Shown in pieces: positions 28,737 to 37,021 of a stretch of DNA of 64,000 nt (positions within the stretch are counted from its first letter, which is position 1; each line of letters begins with the position of its first letter). Made by a program: the position numbers and the translations under genes. The stretch is taken from NCBI RefSeq assembly GCF_014211915.1, contig NZ_CP060040.1, positions 992,001 to 1,056,000 of the forward strand, read 5' to 3'. The DNA is from Burkholderia cenocepacia. Its GTDB lineage: Bacteria; Pseudomonadota; Gammaproteobacteria; Burkholderiales; Burkholderiaceae. Under the pieces are notes generated by a model, which saw only the letters and a program-made list of their open reading frames with translations, had not been told where the DNA came from and made no database searches.

Positions 28737-29477
28737 ATGTCGACCGCCTCCCCTGCACCGGCCACGCTGTTCCCGCTCGACGAAGCCTGGACGGATTTCC
28801 CCCGCCGCAAGGCGGCCGTGCGCACCTTCATCGCCGGATACTGCGCCGCGCGCGACCGGCGCGACGCGCCGCTGCACGACGGCCCTGACGGCCATGTCGT
28901 ACAGTTCGACGGCGCGATGGGCCGGCCTTTCGAACATTTCACGATCGAGGGGGCGCCCGTGTCCGCCGCCGGCCCGTTTGCCGTCGGCGCGTGGATCACG
29001 CGCTACGGCGCGGCCCCGCTGCCGCCCGCGCTGCACGGCAGGACGCGCCGGCTGACCGACGAGCATTTCATGGCCGCGGATATCGACGGGCTGTCCGGTG
29101 ACGGCGCGCTCGCGCTCTCGCTGGCCTGCGACACGCCTGACGCGATCGACGCGTTCAACGCCAGCGGCGCCTTCCCGCCGTTCCAGCCGAATCCGGCCGC
29201 GTTCCTGTTCGCGCACCGGCTCGACGGGCAGATCGCGGCCACCGCGCGCTACGGCTTCGCGTCGCCGCGCGATATCGTCGTCGACCGCGTCGGAACGGCG
29301 GATGCCTACCGGCGTCGCGGCCTTGCGACGCAACTGCTCGCCGCGATCGTCGCGCACGCACAGCACCGCGGCGCGCGCCGCGTATGGCTCATCTCGACCG
29401 AAGCCGGCCAGCCGCTGTACCGTGCCGCCGGATTCACATCGCTCGCCGCGGTTGCCGTGGACGAAGTGCTCGCCTGA
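28737..29477 (+). CDS. GNAT-family N-acetyltransferase
   Basis: 246 residues. The acetyl-CoA binding loop is VGTADAYRRRGLATQLLAAIVAHA in the C-terminal quarter, followed by VWLISTEAGQPLYRAAGF. The N-terminal ~120 residues are less conserved, so it may be a two-lobed member. Divergent from the MFS gene, with the MerR-type palindrome between them. Substrate unknown. Confidence 0.85.
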   Translation: MSTASPAPATLFPLDEAWTDFPRRKAAVRTFIAGYCAARDRRDAPLHDGPDGHVVQFDGAMGRPFEHFTIEGAPVSAAGPFAVGAWITRYGAAPLPPALHGRTRRLTDEHFMAADIDGLSGDGALALSLACDTPDAIDAFNASGAFPPFQPNPAAFLFAHRLDGQIAATARYGFASPRDIVVDRVGTADAYRRRGLATQLLAAIVAHAQHRGARRVWLISTEAGQPLYRAAGFTSLAAVAVDEVLA

Positions 29478-29507
29478 ACGCGGATCGAGCAACGCCCCCC
29501 GTTGCGG

Positions 29508-29558
29508 TTCGTCTCGCGATTCGTCTCATTGCGCTGAGACGAACGTCCCGGCGTCTCA
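29508..29558. promoter_or_regulatory. Repeated TTCGTCTC / GTCTCA elements, probable enhancer
   Basis: TTCGTCTCA at 29520-29528 and TGAGACGAA at 29535-29543 are a perfect 9-bp inverted repeat with a 6-base spacer. TTCGTCTC recurs at 29508-29515 and GTCTCA at 29553-29558. They lie about 150-185 bp upstream of the sigma-54 promoter of the dehydrogenase gene, where an AcoR-like enhancer-binding protein would act. Confidence 0.6.
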
Positions 29559-29693
29559 TTTGACTCGCTGTTTCGCTGTCGCAGCAAATTCGGCGCCCCA
29601 TTCGTTCCGAACCCCTTCCGGTCGGCAGAAAGTGACATGGTGCAACGCACGCCACGCGCACCGTCGACCGCCACGCACCACCGCACTTCACGC

Positions 29694-29708
29694 TGGCCCC
29701 GTTCCTGC
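29694..29708 (+). promoter_or_regulatory. Probable sigma-54 promoter of the butanediol dehydrogenase gene
   Basis: TGGCCCCGTTCCTGC keeps the GG and GC at the required ten-base separation and matches TGGCAC-N5-TTGC at all but two positions. The predicted transcript starts about 70 bases before the GTG start codon. Confidence 0.6.
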
Positions 29709-29790
29709 ATACCGTCGATCGCGCAATCGCGCGACGGGCGCACCGGCAGCATTGCCGCGCGCCCGACGACAACCTGACGGAGACAACAAC

Positions 29791-30888
29791 GTGAGTACAC
29801 CGGCACCCGACATCACATCCAGCATGAAGGCCGCCGTCTGGCATGGCCGCCACGACATCCGCGTCGAAGAGGTTCCCGTTCCGGAGCGCCCGCCCGCCGG
29901 CTGGGTCACGATCCGCGTGCACTGGTGCGGCATCTGCGGCTCCGACCTGCACGAATACGTCGCCGGGCCGGTGTTCATCCCGGTCGACGCGCCGCATCCG
30001 CTGACCGGCCTGAAGGGCCAGTGCATCCTCGGCCACGAGTTCAGCGGCGAGATCGCCGAGCTCGGCGCGGGCGTGTCGGGCTACGCGGTCGGCGACCGCG
30101 TGACGGCCGACGCGTGCCAGCATTGCGGCACCTGCTGGTATTGCCGGCACGGGCTATACAACATCTGCGAGAACCTCGCGTTCACCGGGCTGATGAACAA
30201 CGGTGCGTTCGCCGAATACGTGAACGTGCCGGCCGAACTGCTGTACAAGCTGCCCGACAATTTCCCGACCGAGGCCGGCGCGCTGATCGAACCGCTCGCG
30301 GTCGGGCTGCACGCGGTGAAGAAGGCCGGCAACATCGTCGGGCAGACCGTCGTCGTGGTCGGCGCGGGCACGATCGGCCTGTGCACGATCATGTGCGCGA
30401 AGGCGGCGGGCGCCGGGCGCGTGATCGCGCTGGAGATGTCGGCCGCGCGCAAGCAGAAGGCGCTGGAGGTGGGCGCGAGCGTCGTCATCGATCCGAAGAC
30501 GTCCGACGCGATCGCCGAAGTCAGGGCGCTGACCGGGGGCTACGGCGCCGACGTGTCGTTCGAATGCATCGGGCACACGGCCACCGCGAAACTGGCGATC
30601 GACGTGATCCGCAAGGCCGGCAAGGCGGTGATGGTCGGCATCTTCGAGGAACCGGCGCCGTTCAACTTCTTCGACATCGTGTCGACCGAGAAGGAAGTGA
30701 TCGGCTCGCTCGCGTACAACGGCGAATTCGCGGACGTGATCCGCTTCATCGCCGACGGCCGCATCGACGTGCAGCCGCTCATCACCGGGCGCATCGCGCT
30801 CGGCGACATCGTCGCGCACGGCTTCGAGGAACTGGTCAACCACAAGGACCGCAACGTGAAGATCATCGTCCAGCCGGCCATCGCCTGA
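29791..30888 (+). CDS. 2,3-butanediol dehydrogenase-like zinc alcohol dehydrogenase
   Basis: 365-residue medium-chain dehydrogenase. The catalytic-zinc segment WCGICGSDLHEY is near residue 50 and GHEFSGEI near 85; the structural-zinc cysteines are in CQHCGTCWYCRHGLYNIC; the NAD-binding loop is VVGAGTIGLCTI. The sequence is closest to bacterial (R,R)-butanediol/acetoin dehydrogenases. The GTG at 29791 has GGAG eight bases upstream; an internal ATG 11 codons later is possible. An isolated gene under its own sigma-54-like promoter, which agrees with acetoin/butanediol control elsewhere. Confidence 0.88.
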   Translation: MSTPAPDITSSMKAAVWHGRHDIRVEEVPVPERPPAGWVTIRVHWCGICGSDLHEYVAGPVFIPVDAPHPLTGLKGQCILGHEFSGEIAELGAGVSGYAVGDRVTADACQHCGTCWYCRHGLYNICENLAFTGLMNNGAFAEYVNVPAELLYKLPDNFPTEAGALIEPLAVGLHAVKKAGNIVGQTVVVVGAGTIGLCTIMCAKAAGAGRVIALEMSAARKQKALEVGASVVIDPKTSDAIAEVRALTGGYGADVSFECIGHTATAKLAIDVIRKAGKAVMVGIFEEPAPFNFFDIVSTEKEVIGSLAYNGEFADVIRFIADGRIDVQPLITGRIALGDIVAHGFEELVNHKDRNVKIIVQPAIA

Positions 30889-31214
30889 CCGCCCGCGCGC
30901 GGCCGCGGCTTCGATTCACGCCGCGCCGCGCAGGCTCGCGCACCGCAAACGCAACCGCAAACGCATTCCGATCGGCGCCTTGCCGCGACGCGACGACGCG
31001 ATCGTGCAGCGCGCCCCGGCCCAGCAGCGGTCGCGTGCGCCGATCCTTCTGGCGGACCATGCACTCGCATACCGGCTACAGCCGATGCCGTCGCGGCAGG
31101 CGACACCGCAACCCCGCACGATTCTTCGATATACTGAATCGAACCCTTTTCGGGACAACCGGGGGCAACCACGCGTTGCGTACGTTCGCCCCGACCTGCG
31201 TGGAATGGCGCATC
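30889..31214. other. Intergenic region before the VC0807-like gene
   Basis: No gene seen. It holds a short imperfect tandem repeat of CCGCAAACGCAA near 30945-30970 and a TATACT hexamer at 31130-31135 that could be the -10 box for the following gene; no clear -35. Confidence 0.4.
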
Positions 31215-31871
31215 GTGAAACCGCGAGCCGGACTGATTCTCGAACTCTTCGTCAACCTCGTGCTGCCCTGGGTGGCCTATCGGGTCGCGCATCCGTATTT
31301 CGGCGAAACCGGTGCGCTGTACGCGTCGGCGGTTCCGCCGATCATCTGGTCGATCGTTGAATTCATCCGCTCGCGCCGCGTCGATGCGGTGGCGGCCATC
31401 GTGTTGCTCGGCATCACGCTGTCGATCGTCGGCATGGCGTTCGGCGGCAGCCCGCGCACGCTGCTGATGCGCGAATCGATCGGCTCTGGCACGATCGGCA
31501 TCGTGTTTCTGCTGTCGCTGTTCCGCGAACGCCCGCTGATCTACTATCTCGCCCGCGCCACCGTGGCCCGCGAGATGGACGGCGGCGCCGCGCACTTCGA
31601 AGCCGTCTGGGACGCGCAACCGGGCCTGCGGCAGATGCTGCGGCTGATGACGTTCGTGTGGGGCGCCATCATGACGGTCGAGATGCTGCTGCGCTGGTGG
31701 ATGGTCGTCAACTGGCCGGTCGAACGCGTGCTGGTCGTGTCGCCGGTCATGGGCTACACGGTGTTTGCCTGCCTGTTGCTGTGGACGTTCTGGTACCGGC
31801 GGCGGATGCGCGTGCGCAACAGCGTCGACATCCCGGGCCGCGGCGGCGTCACCGAAACCGCCGGTCGCTGA
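31215..31871 (+). CDS. VC0807-family membrane protein
   Basis: 218 residues with about six membrane segments. The pattern (VAYRVAHPYFGETGALYASAVPPIIWSIV near the N-terminus, then LARATVAREMDGGAAHF) resembles the VC0807 family of unknown function, related to septation-protein-A-like membrane proteins. The GTG at 31215 is chosen for its GGAATG-like upstream signal; another GTG lies five codons earlier. The gene ends 85 bp before the CPBP gene. Confidence 0.7.
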   Translation: MKPRAGLILELFVNLVLPWVAYRVAHPYFGETGALYASAVPPIIWSIVEFIRSRRVDAVAAIVLLGITLSIVGMAFGGSPRTLLMRESIGSGTIGIVFLLSLFRERPLIYYLARATVAREMDGGAAHFEAVWDAQPGLRQMLRLMTFVWGAIMTVEMLLRWWMVVNWPVERVLVVSPVMGYTVFACLLLWTFWYRRRMRVRNSVDIPGRGGVTETAGR

Positions 31872-31956
31872 CGCGCGGCGCGCCGGCTGTCCGGCGGCGG
31901 GTCACGGCGCCTGCTGTATGATGCGCGGCGTCTCGTCCGCCCATCCGTTTTTCGTC

Positions 31957-32823
31957 ATGTCCCTTTCGCTCCTTCCGTGTGCCACGATCTGGCTCGCCCT
32001 GTTCGCGGCCGCCGCCTTCGCGTGGCATCGCCCGCTGCATGGCCTGAGCATCGGCCTCGCCGCGCTCGGCTATGCAGGCGCGCTGGCGTTCGGCCAGATC
32101 GCGCCGATCACGCTGGCGCCGCTCGCGCTGCTGATCGCGGCCGGCTGGGGCGTGCTGCCCGAGCGCCCGCTCGCGGTGCGCATCATCGCGCACCTCGTCT
32201 TTGCCGCGCTCGCGATCGCGCTGAGCCTGCACCTGATTCCCGGCTTCCACAATCCGCGCGTGATCGGGCCGATCCACTTCACGCCGGACGCCGTGCCGTT
32301 CACGATGTACCTGAATTTCGACAAGCCGCTCATCGGCCTGTGGCTGCTGTGGGCGCTGCCGTGGGTCGCGCCCGATGTCGCGCTGTCGCGCGCGCTGCGC
32401 ACCGGCGCGGTGGCGGCCGTCGCAACGGCTATCGCGTGCCTGGCCGGCGCGCTCGCGTTCGGGATGGTCGGCTGGGCCCCCAAATGGCCGCCGTCGGGCT
32501 GGCTGTGGCTCGTGAATAACGTGTTGCTGGTGACGCTCGCCGAGGAAGCGCTGTTCCGCGGCTACGTGCAAGGCGGGCTGACCCGCGCGTTCCGCGCGTG
32601 CTCATGGGGCCCGTGGGTCGCGCTCGCGGCCGGCGCGCTGCTGTTCGGCGCCGCGCACGCCGCGGGCGGCTGGCCATGGATCGTGCTCGGCACGGTGGCC
32701 GGCGTCGGCTACGGGCTAGCGTGGCGGCGCGGCGGCCTGCTCGCTGCCGCGCTCGCGCATGCGGGGCTGAACGTCGTCCACTTCGGCCTGTTCACCTATC
32801 CGATGCTCGCCGCCGCGCGCTGA
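31957..32823 (+). CDS. CPBP-family intramembrane glutamic endopeptidase
   Basis: 288 residues, about eight membrane segments. All CPBP (Abi/Rce1) motifs are present: EEALFRG (catalytic Glu-Glu), FGAAHA and AHAGLNVVH (His and Asn). Family members cleave membrane-anchored or secreted peptides; several are linked to bacteriocin self-immunity, though no bacteriocin genes are near. The ATG at 31957 starts the first helix; an ATG pair at 31918 is an alternative. Confidence 0.85.
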   Translation: MSLSLLPCATIWLALFAAAAFAWHRPLHGLSIGLAALGYAGALAFGQIAPITLAPLALLIAAGWGVLPERPLAVRIIAHLVFAALAIALSLHLIPGFHNPRVIGPIHFTPDAVPFTMYLNFDKPLIGLWLLWALPWVAPDVALSRALRTGAVAAVATAIACLAGALAFGMVGWAPKWPPSGWLWLVNNVLLVTLAEEALFRGYVQGGLTRAFRACSWGPWVALAAGALLFGAAHAAGGWPWIVLGTVAGVGYGLAWRRGGLLAAALAHAGLNVVHFGLFTYPMLAAAR

Positions 32824-32859
32824 GCGCGGCGACGGCGCCTGTGTCGCCCGCGCCGCCGC

Positions 32860-33840
32860 TCAGTTGAACCCGGCCACCGCGTGCGGCACGTACGGGCGTT
32901 CGAGCGTGGCGATTTCGTCGTCGGTCAGCTTCAGCGCGAGCGCGCCGAGCGCGTCGTCCAGTTGCTGCGGCTTCGAAATGCCGACGATCGGTGCGGTCAT
33001 GCCGCGCTTTTGCGCGACCCACGCCAGCGCGACCTGCGCCCGCGGCACGTTGCGCGCGGCGGCGATCGCCGCGACGGCCTCGACGACCGCCTTGTCGGCA
33101 TCGGCCGTCGCGTCGTACAGCCGCTGGCCGACGTCGTCCTTCTGCTGCCGTTCCGACGTTTCGTCCCAGTTGCGCGTCAGGCGCCCGCGTGCAAGCGGGC
33201 TCCACGGGATCACCGCGATGCCTTCGTCCTCGCACAGCGGCAGCATTTCGCGCTCCTCTTCGCGATACAGCAGGTTCAGGTGGTTCTGCATGCTGACGAA
33301 GCGGGTCCAGCCGTTCTGCTTCGACGTGTGCAGCGCCTTCGCGAACTGCCACGCGAACATCGACGATGCGCCGATATAGCGCGCCTTGCCGGCCTTCACG
33401 ACGTCGTGCAGCGCCTCGAGCGTCTCCTCGATCGGCGTGCCGTAATCCCAGCGGTGAATCTGGTAGAGATCGACGTAGTCGGTGCCGAGCCGCTTCAGGC
33501 TCTGGTCGATGTCGGTCATGATCGCCTTGCGCGACAGGCCCGCGCCGTTCGGCCCCGGCCGCATCCGGTAGAACACCTTGGTCGCGATCACGACGTCGTC
33601 GCGTTTCGCGAAATCGCGCAGCGCGCGGCCGACGATCTCCTCCGACGTACCGTCCGAATACATGTTCGCCGTATCGAAGAAGTTGATGCCGGCCTCGACC
33701 GCCCGCTGGATGATCGGGCGGCTTTCCGCTTCCGGCAGCGTCCACGGATGCGTGCCGCGCGACGGCTCGCCGAACGTCATGCAGCCCAGCACCAGCTTCG
33801 ACACGTCCAGCCCGGTCGACCCGAATTTCACGTATTCCAT
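32860..33840 (-). CDS. Aldo/keto reductase
   Basis: 326 residues, (beta/alpha)8 NADPH-dependent reductase. Catalytic residues are recognisable: Asp in FFDTANMYSDG, Tyr in the same segment, Lys in VVIATKVF and His in LYQIHRWDYGTPIEE. The C-terminal NADP-binding region (TAPIVGISKPQQLDDALGAL) is intact. Most similar to the AKR12-like/YajO-type group. The ATG at 33840 has GGCGAG upstream. Single gene; substrate unknown. Confidence 0.92.
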   Translation of the reverse strand: MEYVKFGSTGLDVSKLVLGCMTFGEPSRGTHPWTLPEAESRPIIQRAVEAGINFFDTANMYSDGTSEEIVGRALRDFAKRDDVVIATKVFYRMRPGPNGAGLSRKAIMTDIDQSLKRLGTDYVDLYQIHRWDYGTPIEETLEALHDVVKAGKARYIGASSMFAWQFAKALHTSKQNGWTRFVSMQNHLNLLYREEEREMLPLCEDEGIAVIPWSPLARGRLTRNWDETSERQQKDDVGQRLYDATADADKAVVEAVAAIAAARNVPRAQVALAWVAQKRGMTAPIVGISKPQQLDDALGALALKLTDDEIATLERPYVPHAVAGFN

Positions 33841-33996
33841 TGCTCGCCTCGCCACTCAAGTTGGGGTTGCGGCCGGATGCACGCGGCATCCGCCAGACGT
33901 CGCATGGTATCCCGCACGCCGCGAACGCGTATGAGCGCGCGCCGCGTGCAGGCTGCGTGAAAGGTTGAACCTCGAAGGATGAACCGGGCGCCCCGG

Positions 33997-34680
33997 TTAC
34001 TTGGCCTGGTCGGCGAGCGGCTGCAGGAACGCGGAGAAGCCGGTCAGCATGATCTGCACGCCGATGCACAGCAGCAGGAACGCCGACACGCGCTTCGCGA
34101 CCTTGGTCCCCTCGCTGCCGAGGTAGCGTGCGAGCAGCGCGGAGCGGCTGTAGACCTGCCAGATCACGAGCGCGACGAGCACGGACACGGCGATCGACAC
34201 GATGCTCGACAGCATGAATTCCGACAGCTTGTGCGTGCGGTTCGCGTTCAGCGCGATCGCGGTCGCGATCGAGCCGGGGCCGACCGTCAGCGGCACGGTC
34301 AACGGGAAGAACGCGCGCGTCATGATCGCGTTCGCGTCGATCGGCTTGACCGGCGTATCGCCGCCGCCCGGCCCGTCGGGTTCGTTCAGCATCTGCCAGC
34401 CGGCCACGGCGACCGCGAAGCCGCCGCCGATCCGCAGCGCTTCCATCGAGATCCCGAAGAAATGCAGCACCGGCGTGCCGGCGAAGAACGCGACCATCAG
34501 CACGACGAACGCATTGAACGCGACCTTCCTCGCGAGCAGATCCCGTTCGTGCGCGGTGAGCGTCTCGGTCCGTTCGAGAAACAGGAACGCGATGCCGATC
34601 GGATTGATGATGCCGATCAGGCCGGTAAAGCCGAACAGGATCTCGGAGACAAGGCGGTTGACGATCATCGTGCGAAGCAT
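33997..34680 (-). CDS. MarC-family integral membrane protein
   Basis: 227 residues, six membrane segments. MarC features are clear: LIGIINPIGIAFLFLERTE at the first segment and FFPLTVPLTVGPGSIATAIAL in the middle. The family's function is unsettled (early links to antibiotic resistance were not confirmed). An ATG four codons later is an alternative start. Confidence 0.9.
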   Translation of the reverse strand: MLRTMIVNRLVSEILFGFTGLIGIINPIGIAFLFLERTETLTAHERDLLARKVAFNAFVVLMVAFFAGTPVLHFFGISMEALRIGGGFAVAVAGWQMLNEPDGPGGGDTPVKPIDANAIMTRAFFPLTVPLTVGPGSIATAIALNANRTHKLSEFMLSSIVSIAVSVLVALVIWQVYSRSALLARYLGSEGTKVAKRVSAFLLLCIGVQIMLTGFSAFLQPLADQAK

Positions 34681-34803
34681 CGGTCGGAACGGGGCCGGCA
34701 GCGCCGGGGGTCACGCATTGTAGTGCAAGCGCTCGCGCCCGAGACGCAAAATGCCGCCGGCCCGGCTTCGCCGTCGATCGTCGTGGAGGTTCGTCGTGCA
34801 GCC

Positions 34804-35604
34804 TTATTCGGCGCCCGCCTCCCACGCCGGCGGCCGCTTTGCGAAGAAGGCCGCGAAGCCCTCCTTCGCTTCCGGCGTCGCACGCACGCGGGAGATCGTC
34901 TGCGCGGTGAACGCCGCGCGTTCGTCCGACGGCGGGTACTCGCCGATCGCGTCGAAAAAGCGCTTGATCTCCATCAGCGCGTGCGGGCCGTTGCGGCCCA
35001 ACTCCGCGAGCGTGCGCTCGAGCGTGTCGTCGAGCGCATCGAGCGGCACGGCCTGATGGATCAGGCCGATCGCGACGGCTTCGGCGGCCGCGAGCTGCGT
35101 CGCGGTCAGCGCGAGCCGGCGCGCCTGGCGCTGGCCGACCGCCTCGACCAGATACGGGCCGATCACGGCCGGCAGGATGCCGAAGCGCGCCTCGCTGACC
35201 GAAAAGCGCGCGTGGTCGCTCGCAATCACGATGTCGCACGCCGCGCACAGGCCCACACCGCCGCCGAACGCGTGGCCCTGCACGCGCGCGACCGTCGGTT
35301 TCGGGCACTGCCGGATCGCGCGCATCATCGCGGCGAACCGCTCGGCGTCGCGCAGATTCGCGGCCGCATCGTTCGCGCTCGCGCGCTGCATCCACTGCAG
35401 GTCGGCGCCCGCGCAAAAGGCGCGGCCATCCGAACGCAGCACGATCGCGCGCACGTCGTCGCGTCGGCCGAGCGCCGTGAAGGCCTCGGTGAGTTCCGCG
35501 ATCATCGCCTCGTCGAACGCGTTCAGCACGTCGCCGCGCTGCAGCGCGACGGTCGCGATGCCGCGTGCATCGACCGTGACGGCCAGGGTCTTCAATCCAT
35601 CCAT
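34804..35604 (-). CDS. Enoyl-CoA hydratase/isomerase family protein
   Basis: 266-residue crotonase-fold enzyme. Oxyanion-hole motifs are RAFCAGADLQWM and HAFGGGVGLCAACDIVIA; the catalytic glutamate is in SEARFGILPAV. Third gene of the paaH-paaK-hydratase set, 37 bp after paaK, suggesting a role in the hydration step of phenylacetyl-CoA or another acyl-CoA pathway. It resembles methylglutaconyl-/PaaF-type hydratases more than PaaG isomerases, but this cannot be settled by eye. Confidence 0.88.
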   Translation of the reverse strand: MDGLKTLAVTVDARGIATVALQRGDVLNAFDEAMIAELTEAFTALGRRDDVRAIVLRSDGRAFCAGADLQWMQRASANDAAANLRDAERFAAMMRAIRQCPKPTVARVQGHAFGGGVGLCAACDIVIASDHARFSVSEARFGILPAVIGPYLVEAVGQRQARRLALTATQLAAAEAVAIGLIHQAVPLDALDDTLERTLAELGRNGPHALMEIKRFFDAIGEYPPSDERAAFTAQTISRVRATPEAKEGFAAFFAKRPPAWEAGAE

Positions 35605-35641
35605 CGAACCATTTCCTCAGGTAGAACTGCACACATCGAAA

Positions 35642-36964
35642 TCACGCCGCCTGGCGGCGATCGATCACGCGGCGCGCCTTGCCGGTCGCGGTCGCCGGGA
35701 TACCGCCGGCTGCCAGCACCGTCACGCCGGACGACACGCCGACCATCGTCTTGATCCGGTGTTGCAGCTCGCGCGCGAGTGCCCCGCGATCGCCGTCGCT
35801 CACCGACGCCGCCGCCTCGGAACGCAACTCGACCGCGAGGTCGAGCCGGTCCATGTGACCGTCGCGCGACAGCGTGATCTGGAACTGGCCCGACAACTGC
35901 GGCAGCGCGACGACGATCTCCTCGATCTGGCTCGGGAACACGTTCACGCCGCGCACGATCAGCATGTCGTCGGAGCGGCCCGTGATCTTCGCGAGCCGGC
36001 GCATCGCGCGCGCGGTCGGCGGCAGCAGCGCGGTGAGGTCGCGCGTGCGGTAGCGGATCACCGGCATCGCCTCCTTCGTCAACGACGTGAACACGAGCTC
36101 GCCCTGGCTGCCGTCGGGCAGCACTTCACCGGTGACGGGGTCGATGATCTCCGGGTAGAAATGGTCTTCCCAGATCACCGGGCCGTCCTTCGTCTCGACG
36201 CATTCGCACGCGACGCCCGGGCCCATCACTTCCGACAGCCCGTAGATGTCGAGCGCGTCGATGCCCACGCGCGTCTCCACTTCGTCGCGCAGCGCCTGCG
36301 TCCACGGCTCGGCGCCGAAGATGCCGATCTTCAGCGACGATTCGGCCGGGTCCATTCCCTGCCGCACCATCTCGTCGATCAGGTTCAGCATGTAAGACGG
36401 CGTGACGAGGATGATCTTCGGCTCGAAATCGCGAATCAGCTGCACCTGTTTCTCGGTCTGCCCGCCGGACATCGGCACGACCATGCAGCCGAGCCGCTCC
36501 GCGCCGTAGTGAATCCCGAGACCGCCGGTGAAGAGACCATAGCCGAACGCGTTGTGCAGCGTATCGCCCGGGCGGCCGCCGGCCGCGCGGATCGAGCGCG
36601 CGGTCACGTTCGCCCACGTGTCGATGTCGCGCGCGGTGTAGCCGACCACGGTCGGCTTGCCGGTCGTGCCGCTCGACGCGTGCACGCGCACGACCTGCTC
36701 GCGCGGCATCGCGAAGAGGCCGAACGGATAGTTGTCGCGCAGGTCGGTCTTGGTCGAGAACGGGAATTTCGCGAGATCGGCGAGCGACTTCAGGTCGTCC
36801 GGATGCACGCCCGCCGCATCGAACGTGCGCCGATAGTGCGGGACGTTGTCGTATGCGTGGCGCAGCGACCATTTGAGGCGTTCGAGCTGCAGCGCCTGCA
36901 GTTCGTCGCGGCTGGCGGTCTCGATCGGCTCGAGGGCGGCGGCGGGATGCGTCGGGTGAGTCAT
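35642..36964 (-). CDS. paaK: Phenylacetate-CoA ligase
   Basis: 440 residues of the ANL superfamily, activating phenylacetate to its CoA thioester with ATP. The P-loop is SSGTTGKPT at 97-105, the middle motif is YGLSEVMGPGVA, and the C-terminal PaaK-type domain begins near residue 335 (DDMLIVRGVNVFPSQIEEI). Length is normal. It sits between paaH and the hydratase gene on one minus-strand unit; Burkholderia species often carry two paaK copies, and this could be the second. Confidence 0.95.
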   Translation of the reverse strand: MTHPTHPAAALEPIETASRDELQALQLERLKWSLRHAYDNVPHYRRTFDAAGVHPDDLKSLADLAKFPFSTKTDLRDNYPFGLFAMPREQVVRVHASSGTTGKPTVVGYTARDIDTWANVTARSIRAAGGRPGDTLHNAFGYGLFTGGLGIHYGAERLGCMVVPMSGGQTEKQVQLIRDFEPKIILVTPSYMLNLIDEMVRQGMDPAESSLKIGIFGAEPWTQALRDEVETRVGIDALDIYGLSEVMGPGVACECVETKDGPVIWEDHFYPEIIDPVTGEVLPDGSQGELVFTSLTKEAMPVIRYRTRDLTALLPPTARAMRRLAKITGRSDDMLIVRGVNVFPSQIEEIVVALPQLSGQFQITLSRDGHMDRLDLAVELRSEAAASVSDGDRGALARELQHRIKTMVGVSSGVTVLAAGGIPATATGKARRVIDRRQAA

Positions 36965-37021
36965 CGGGGTGCTCCTCCAGTGGAGTGGTCGTTGTCGTGT
37001 TCGAAGTGACGGCGCGGGCGG

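Noticed and set aside
29098..29790. Continuous plus-strand frame joining the GNAT end region to the butanediol dehydrogenase
   Set aside because: The GNAT gene is in another frame and the intervening segment has no conserved sequence; the dehydrogenase starts at the GTG at 29791.
30945..30970. Tandem CCGCAAACGCAA repeat as a variable-number locus
   Set aside because: Fewer than two full copies; too short to support phase variation.
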